Assembly (NCBI RefSeq): GCF_964340395.1
Contig: NC_135570.1
Coordinates: forward strand, 5,790,322 to 5,854,321
DNA length: 64,000 bases
Direction of reading: 5' to 3'
DNA from: Glandiceps talaboti
Lineage: Eukaryota; Hemichordata; Enteropneusta; Spengelidae
Shown here: positions 51,601-61,706 of the stretch, in pieces
Numbering within the stretch: position 1 is the stretch's first letter
Layout: every line of letters begins with the position of its first letter
Notes under the pieces: model-generated
What the model was told of the DNA's origin: nothing
Databases searched by the model: none
The model's input: only the letters and a program-made list of their open reading frames with translations
Made by a program: the position numbers and the translations under genes

Positions 51601-54131
51601 TTAAAGCATTCACATATCAACCTCTATCCTACCAGGTCCCCAATTATACAGCTGGGTTGACTGAGGCACAATCATGGTTCAAATCTTGCACAAGGACTTT
51701 AGCCATTGAGGCAAATTTGTATTAACTAGTTTTGCAAGGCTAATTAATTAATTACAAAAGTATTTTTATAGAATGATATAATTTCCTTCGCTGGCACTCC
51801 CCTTTAGCATTAACAGGGAAAAAAGAACACTCCAGGAAATATAGGCATATTCATAAACTTTTAGTTCTGAGGAGAACATCACATAAATTGTATGTGATCA
51901 CCAAGAAACACTAAATTGAATCTTGTTTCACATTCATTGTACTGTGATTGTCTTAGCAGTAATCCAGTGTTGCCTCATGGGAATCAAGTGCATGCATATT
52001 CATTAGATGAATAATAAATATACATGACTTCTATGTGCTTGTTACCAACAGATAAAATCATGAAAATTAATTATTCATTTCGACTAACTCCCTTGAGACA
52101 AAACTGGACAAACGCTAGGGCAATGAAAGTGAAACTAGTGTCAATTTGGCATTTCTTGGCAATTCACATGAAATTATATGATGTAAAATAATGACATATG
52201 ACTCTCAAGAACCCATGGTTTATAAAAATAACTTAATTTATTTCCTTGAGTAGCATTCCCTTTTAAGATTAAAACAAAAGGCTACAGTATTGTACTGTAC
52301 TTACGAACACAAGTTCGATTAAATATATATGAATCCAGGGAATTGTATCCAGATTCTCCGGGTGGCAAGAAGAATCCATTGGTTCCATCCTCCTGGAAAA
52401 GTACATATCCAGTATTACAGGAACATATGTAGTCACCATCGGTATTAGTACACTGTTGGTTACAGTTATTCAATAATTGATTGGCACACTCATCAATATC
52501 TGTGGATTAATTAGACAAAGATAATAAATTAATTACCATAATTAATTATTCATTTATTTATTACCAGTTTGTAACAGTTTTGTTGCAGAACCAATCATCT
52601 CTTACCTTGATACTGACACTGACTGACTAGTGGGTGAAACTTCATATCCAGGTGTACAGCGACATTCATAAGAACCAATCATCTCTTACCTTGACACTCT
52701 GATTGACTAGTGGGTGAAACTTCATAACCAGGTGCACAGCGACATTCATAAGAACCAATCATCTCTTACCTTGACACTGTGATTGACTAGTGGGTGAAAC
52801 TTCATAACCAGGTGTACACCGACATTCATAAGAACCAATCATCTCTTACCTTGACACTGTGATTGACTAGTGGGTGAAACTTCATAACCAGGTGTACAGC
52901 GACATTCATAAGAACCAATCATCTCTTACCTTGACACTGTGATTGACTAGTGGGTGAAACTTCATATCCAGGTGTACATCGACATTCATAAGAACCAATC
53001 ATCTCTTACCTTGACACTCTGATTGACTAGTGGGTGAAACTTCATATCCAGGTGTACATCGACATTCATAAGAACCAATCATCTCTTACCTTGACACTCT
53101 GATTGACTATCGGGTGAAACTTCATATCCAGGTGTACACCGACATTCATAAGAGCCAATCAGATTATGGCAGGTTTGTGTATTGTCATCACAATTGTCCA
53201 TTTCATGACGACATTCATCCTTATCTGTTGTGATAAATACAATTTTAATCAAACAACATCACAGTTAAAACAGGCAATGTCCAACAGAAGACTGTATGTA
53301 ACATATAGGCTTTTAAATCAAAGTTGATCATTTTGTAAGTTTAGGTTGTTGTTTTACTTGATAGATAACAACACTATTACTGCTGAACACACAGCATGAT
53401 TGTTATTGAGGGAATCTAAAAAGTTGAATGAACCTAAACAAAACTCTCTCTTCAGTCGCAATCATGCTGTATTCAGCAAAAAAAAAAGGTGCACATCTCG
53501 TGAGTAAAACATCTACCTCAGTCAACTTGGCAAATGATTGACACTGATAATTAAATGTATGTATAATGTATCTGGTGAACACTCTGTTTTAGCTGTAAAT
53601 CTAAATAATGTGTTGCACATGGAGATAAATCTGCATGAAAACTTGCTGCTTAATTCACATCTAATCACATATATTTGGTGAATCAAAGCTTGAATGTTAA
53701 ATGATTTGAATTGAAGTAACTCTTAAATTTTTATAATATTGTCTCCGAATTCATCCAGACCCAAATACGGTAATTTGAATCATTTCCTTCAACCTTCAAC
53801 TTTGTACTATGGAATTTTGGAGGGTGCAAGTGAGGGACTCTAGATAATCAATCAATCGATCAATTAATTACCAATACATGATGTTAACTTACCGATACAG
53901 GATGTTAACTTGTCAGGATTCCACAAGTCAGACCTAACACATTGTGTAGTTGTTATGACTTCACTAGGAGGTAATGTGTATCCAGGTTTACAATCTAATC
54001 TTACACTATCACCAACTCTATATGGTCCTGATGGTAGCAGTATACTAGTAGTGTCATCCATATATATCTGTACACATAATGCACCTACAAGAGGGAAATA
54101 TCAGATTTAGTTATACACCTAGTGATGGTGG

Positions 54132-54162
<31 letters not shown>

Positions 54163-55943
54163 GGTGACGATGATGGTGATGATGATGATGGTGATAATGG
54201 TGGAATTTGTGGTTGTGATTGTATTGGTGATGCTATCAGTGGTAGTGGTGGTAGTGGTAATGACGGTGGTGGTGGTAGAAGTGGTGGTGGTGGCGGTGGT
54301 GGTGACAGTGGCTATGATGGTGGTAGTGATAAGTGATGGGGTAGTAGTGATGGTTGTATAGTGATGGTGATGGGGTGGTAGTACATGTGGTGGTGGTGAT
54401 AGTGTGGTAGTGATGGGGTAGTGATGCATGGTAGTAGCACTTGTAGTGGTGGTTGTGGCAGTGGTATGTTGATGGGGTAGTAGTGGTGGTTGTAGTGGCC
54501 TGACAATAGGTGGTGTGGTACACTGGTAATGATGAGGGTATAGTGATGTGGTGATGGTGGTAGTGATGATAGTGGTGATTATGGTTCTTATAATGGTAGA
54601 AGTAATACTGGTGGTAATGACAATGATGGTAGTGGTGGTAATGTTGATTAATGGTGGTGGTGGTGATGATGGTAGTAGAAGTAGTATCAGTGGTGGCAGT
54701 AGTTCTTTAATGCCATTAATGATGCCACAAAATTAACTTAATAAATACTTACGCTCACAAATAGGGGGATCATTGGTCCACTGTCCATCTAATCTGCATG
54801 TTGCTGTGGTGATCCCCGATGGCTGAAATCCTGTCAGACAGCCATATTGGATTACTGAATTATAGGGGAACCCACTATCACTTAGTTCTTGAAGATTAAC
54901 AATCAACCCATTAACAGAAGCAGTTGGCTCTTCACAGGTGATTACTGCAATGCAAAAAAAAAAAAAAGTCATTTTGGGTTGAATTTATTGATTCATTTGT
55001 GAACACTTTTATGTCTGCCATTAATTTATCCTAACTCAAATTCTTTGTTTACTTATCAGCAGTTGAGAATTGACATTTTTGAGAATTTCCTGATAGTTAA
55101 AATCTTTAGAGATTAACACAAAACATAACAAGTTTTCTTGGTTCGAAGACCCAATCCCAACACAATTTATCCTAACTCAAATTCTTTGTTGGGAATTGAA
55201 ATTTTTTTTTTCTAGAATTTTTGGAGAATTTCCCAATGGTTAAAAATCTTAAAAGATAAACACAAAAGATGGCAAGGCTTGAAGACATACTTCCAAACAC
55301 AACATGTATTGTGCTGTTACAGTTGAAATTATGTTGGCTTGGTGTTTCACTGTATGTTTTTGACACAAAGATAGACACAATTAAATTAAAATTTTGTACT
55401 TTAAGTACAATTAAACCAATGTCCATTCAATAGCTTATATCAATACATTGCAACAACAGATTTAGTTGGTGTCTAAAACCTTAGTTATACTCCTTTCCAA
55501 CTCTTCCCCATATCATTTCAACCATGCTCTCAATTTCATTTAGTGGACACTTTTTCAGTTAACAGGACACTTTTCAGTTAATGGCCTCTGACTTGACCTA
55601 TAACTATCAGTTAGCTGAATGTTCAGTTTCCACTGTTGTATGTATGTACTTACAATGACAGGTAGGATGAGATGGACCCCAGCTGGCATCAGCCTGACAT
55701 CCCATCTCAGCATTGCCCTGGATTTCATACCCAGTTTGACAGTTGTATGTAACTGCTCCACCAAATGTACGGCTAGTGATGTCTTCAATGATACAATTAT
55801 CTAGTGATGGAGGCTGACCACAGCTTACAGCTAAAATAAAATATAAATTTGGAACAAGTTTTAAAACTTTTTATGAAACAATTTCTTGAAAACATGTACT
55901 GATGTATGAAATTATAGTCAAAGATTTTATCATTTAGTCATAT

Positions 55944-55986
<43 letters not shown>

Positions 55987-58900
55987 TATTTATGTATTTA
56001 TCATTCAAAGAAGGTTACCAATCATACATACAACCTAGTTAGCTTAATGCTAATATAGTCTAAGGGGTCTTCTTTTGTGCACTCATATAATACTGCTTCT
56101 AACAAATTTCTTAGCATAAATAAATTTACAACTTAAAAGTCATAACATTCAAGCAGTTCAATATTGTTTTCAATCTGTCCCTGTCAATTCTCCATTTTAT
56201 CAGAATGACCCATTCCAGTTACAGCTGATCTCTAAGTATTGATCAGCTGACTCTAGATGTTCAGTAGTTATAGGTCACTTTATGAGTGACCTAAGGAGCC
56301 TTTGCAACTACAAGTCGATAGACGAGCAGTGACAAAGCACTTAGGTCACAAGTATTTTCTGGCTGAATGAAGAAAAATATTGGAGAATAACATCCCCAGT
56401 AATGTTTAAAAAAATCGATGAAAGTAATTACATTATGGTAATTTTAACACTTTGACTCATATTTTGAACACAGCAGAACCAGTGACGTTGTTGTGATGTA
56501 GAACGACCAGAGTATATATTCCATATTTTTTATTCAACTTGGCTCATGCACGGTGTAATGTGAAATAATTTCATAGTTTGTACATTCTACTTACGTTTAC
56601 ATCTAGGTGGTCCATCAAAACTTCCAAAGTTCCATACACCACAAAAGTCACATGTAACCCTTGTATAATTCTCAGGAGTTTCAAATAAATAACCATCACC
56701 ACAACTAAAGTCAACTTCAGTTCCAAATTGCCTACTATCTGTACTTAGTATGACCCCTTCGGATAGGTCAAAGGTTGGACAATCTGTAAATACAAAGTTG
56801 GGAGAAAGGAATGCGAGTTAGTTTAATTACGCTCTATCCTACAGGACTTGTTGTTTTCCATGGCAACTGTTTTATAATGATTCTCTGTATCATGTGATAA
56901 TTCAACTACGTTATTGTGTCACCCACCACCTCTTTAGTCAAAATGAAGGAGCATCAAGGATTTGGACACAAAACTGTCATACCAAACAACAGCCATCCCG
57001 CTGGACAACTTATAGTTACAAACTGCATTTATAATAACTTCATACCTGGCATGGATGATTGCTATGGGGAAATTCATAAATATTAGTTGACAATAGTATA
57101 AAATGTAGTGAATATACTCGCAATGAAGTATGCAAACCTATCATTTCAATTTGGAATTGATGTTGTATAAAATATGAACAGTTGACAGGCTACGCTTCAA
57201 TTAAATTATATACACCCTCTTGGTATATTACCATTTGGTAACAAAGTTTGTTTGCTAATTCCCCCACCCCCACCCCCCACTCCATAAAAATTTGAAGTTC
57301 AAATGATTAACCACTTGATTTTTTGCTATCATATGATTGTTTGTTGGATTGGCTCTAACTCATAGGATCATGTCACATGATTTGTGTCCTTTAATCATGT
57401 GATTGAGTTTTACCCATTATCATCATTCCAAATTTGAGAATACTCTAGTCTGGTATATTATTCATGGTTCCAAGAATCAATAGGACAGTACAATATAGTT
57501 ACTTTAGGAACGGAAAATTGGAAACGAATGTGACGTTTTGATCTGTATACTACGGACCTTGATCATGCAATGATTTAATTATTCAGTACTTAAATGTCTT
57601 CATATGAAATTTGGTTGTATTTTCTAAAGCTACTGAAAAAACCTACCTGTTTTACATGGATGGCAAACAAAGAATCTAATTGATGGTGTCTTACAATCTA
57701 TTTATTAACTCCTACACCAAAACATCAATGAAAGTACTTGCAACAAGTTATTATAAACACTAATTGAACTAACCTTGTGAGAACCTTGCATAGAATCCTT
57801 CATTTCTCTTCTTACGATCACTATAGAAAACCATGTAAATGTTTCCATCTTCTGATCTGAGAGGTGGTGGTGCTATGTTGCCTTTGAGTCCACCATTATA
57901 TTCAGTTAACAAGACTTCATCATTTTTATCCATACCATCAAATACCTGTACAGATATCCATTAGTCATTGGCAAATTTAAGACACTCTGGCTGCCTTCAA
58001 ATAAAACTAATGTGTATCCCTATAGTTAGTTAAGCTGCACTAACTGCAACTGGAATGTATTTTTGAATATATTTTGTTAGGTACGATAACTTACTCATAA
58101 TATCGTAAATGTGAACAATATTTGCATCACCTGTGAGTAAACATATTTTTTCTGGCGGTATAGTGAGTCAAATTAATTTTTTGTGCCCTCAATTATGATC
58201 AAGATTTCAATATGTTTCTCTACTACTTTTGATTAATATCAATCACTGGTTACATTTACAATGTCTAATTGGTGGTATTTTAACAATTTTCAGTGAATAT
58301 ATTGTGATTGTCTGATTGAGAAAATACTGGACATATAGGTGTAAACTACAAAACACACTGACATGCATCCATATTTTAAGATCTACATGTGTAATAGTAA
58401 GATGCAAACAAGTTATTTTGGTTCAATGGAATCCTTGAATTGTTGTAATGTTGAAAGTTCTATGATTTGTTTGTTGTTTGTTTGTTTGTTTGACTTTATT
58501 TAAACTCGATAAATTGTTGAGCCAAAGGCTCTTCTAACACAATGTCAAGTAAGGGAAATTTACAATATTTACATTAAGATGGAATCAGATAGTCCATCCC
58601 AGTCCTTTAGTGTCCTTAGGGAAAACTGAAGTACATGATTGCATACTCACACAGATATGATCTGTCAGTCTGAGCTTGAAAGCATCAAATAATACAGTTA
58701 TTGCTGATCCATCTGGATGGACCATCTTCCAGGAGCACTCTACTTTATTCTTGTATTTTGCGATATCATATCCTGGCGATGTGATAGTTCCACATCTCTG
58801 ATCCATGATGATATCAGCACATCCTAAGACAACAACAATGGAATAAATGCTTAATCACCTGAATACATTAACCCATGGTAACAAGAGTACAAACTATATA

Positions 58901-61540
58901 GCAACAAGAAGTCAACCTATAGCAACAAGAATACAACTTATAGTAACAAGAATATGACTTCCGTTATATAGCAACAAGAACTCAACCTATAGCAACAACA
59001 GCATAACCTGTACCAACAAGAATACAACATATAGCACATAGCAACAAGAATAGAATCTATAGCAACAAGGATACAAGACAACCTACAGCAACAAGAATAC
59101 ACAGCCTATAGCAACAAGAAAAGAACCTATAGCAACAAGAATACAACATATATATTAGCAACAAGGATACAATCGATAGCAATAAGTTCACTTTAATAAC
59201 CTGTATAGCAACAAGAATAAAATGTATGGTAACAAGAACACAACCTATCTGGTAACAGGAATAAGACCTATAGGAAAACAATTCTGCATCAAAACAAAGT
59301 ACCACTTCAGAAGTTATGGGATGAAGTTTATTTAAAGGAGACCAGCAGAGAGATGATACCTCTACCAACCGACCAAGTATTGATTACAAATCATAATAAT
59401 CCTGTCTGACTTGCCCCATTTAATAAATTTACCTTTTTTGTAGGTTGCATGAAATCCTTTGAATGTGTTGTCACTGTCTGAGGTCAACTCAACTCTCATG
59501 AACCTTGCTGTCGTAATCAATGGACGTGGGAGTGATGACCCTGAAAACACATCTAGTACCTTGTGAGTGTGCCCTCTAGAGTTGAATACTGTCACAAAGT
59601 CACTGGAGTCCTCTGTCTCAAAGGCAATGAACTGCCAAATAAACAAATGAATGAATGAATGAATGAATGAATGAATGAATGAATGAATGAACGAACGAAC
59701 GAACGAATGAATGAATGAATGAATAAATACATAAAAAATAAATAAAAAAATAAAGAAATATAAAGAAATCTAACTACTTTGATAAATGGGTAATTAGAAC
59801 TTTATATTACAAACAAAATTTCCATTTTCATCTCAAAACTTTCCAAGCTGGCAGACTGTTTGTAATTTCATGGTAGAGAGTGCAAGTGTTGTTGTGAATG
59901 TAATTTTATTCAATAAAAGTATATAGATGGGATGAATTTTTGGTAGCAAAGTATAATTCTTACATCAAATATTCACCAGCCCCTACCTGTAATGTAACAA
60001 TATCATTCCATCCATCACATACATCAACATCTGTATTCCGGCATGTACTGACTAAACTTTCATCACCGTTAATATTTTCAGGATCATCTTGACTATCACA
60101 TTGATCTGTGGATGTCTTAATCATCCAAACACATGTGGATTCTTCTGGATAATTGTCATTAGTTTGGAAACCAGGACTGTATAGATCCTGAGGTGTCCAC
60201 TCAGCAGTTAGTTTGGATGATGTCTTACATGCATGGTCTCCTGCAAGGAATAAATTATCAATTATTAGCACTAAAACTAACTTCTTCAGCCTAAGATGTA
60301 CAACTGCTGACATCAGACCGTCGACGAATGCAACCTGTTACAAACAGGGCAAGTCAAAAGACAAATTGGATTACTAACACTAATGGCTCAGCATGTTGGA
60401 ACAGGAGAGACTTGTATTACACACCATGGTTTGATAAAAACAGTTTTATGGCTTCTTTACATGTACATGAAATGCCAGGAGAACTAGAAATTTGTTCGTG
60501 AAAGTGAACTATTATGTAAGAGGCCATACAAAATGAATACACATGCAATAGCCAAGTCCATACTGTTTTTGACAATTTTAATTTATCAATAAGCCATACT
60601 TACTGGCTTCCCATGTAAGTCTGAATCCTTTCTTAGAGACAGTACCGTCACTTGTGAAGACAATAGCAGCACAATGATTAGGCATATTAATGTCTTTATA
60701 GTTGTTATGTATCCCTGTATATCTACGTTTGTATTTGTCATCACCAATGATACCATGTTTATAGACAGTAACAAAATCATACTTCTTTTCCAAGTCTGTT
60801 TCTTCCATCTAAAATTTTCAACAAAATATACAACAAAATATTATGACATAACCTCATGATGCGCGAGTGCAAAGGTGGCATAATCAAGGTGGAAACTCAA
60901 GTTTTGTATTAATGAGCATGTAATTTTTACTGCAAATTTAAAATGCATTTCATTTTTTTATTTTTGCAGTATTCTACATAATTTATAAACTTGACCATCA
61001 CTTGCAATTGACTGATCTCAAACCTGGTATTTTTATGATTAAGATACAACTTATAAATGATCCAATAATGTCATTTTGACATGTAATTATCATACAAATA
61101 AACAATGTTGCAGAAGAAATTCCTACAATACCATCAAAGACAATTGTAATGTCATAGAAGGTATGCATAATTGACATTATTGGTATACTAGAATAGTTTA
61201 ATCAAAGTTTTATGGAAGTATTTTCACTTGAAAAGTTTATCAACTCAGCTTGTGCCACTTTAAGGAATTTTTTCCAACTTAAAATCATAGTAGAAACACT
61301 TCTAACTCACCTGAATCCAAATCCGTGTACCAACAGGACCATGGATTTGATACACACAATGGGAATACATAGGATAGTTTTCTGGATAATTCGGACTCTC
61401 TATAATGCCAGAAGTGCCTTCAATTTTAACATCACAATTATCTGTAATAACATATGACATGAGATCAAGCTTAGTGAGCCCCCAGTGCAAAAAGGGATGC
61501 AATAAATCAATCAATCAATAAATCAATAAATGATCAATTG

Positions 61541-61578
<38 letters not shown>

Positions 61579-61579
61579 G

Positions 61580-61619
<40 letters not shown>

Positions 61620-61670
61620 GTCAGTCGGTCAGTCAGTCAGTCAGTCAGTCAATCAATCAATCAATCAATT

Positions 61671-61706
<36 letters not shown>

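Noticed and set aside
54079-54736. His/Thr-rich, Gly/Asp-rich and Met/Val-rich frames
   Set aside because: All come from one degenerate GGT/GAT triplet tract; frames open on both strands at once.
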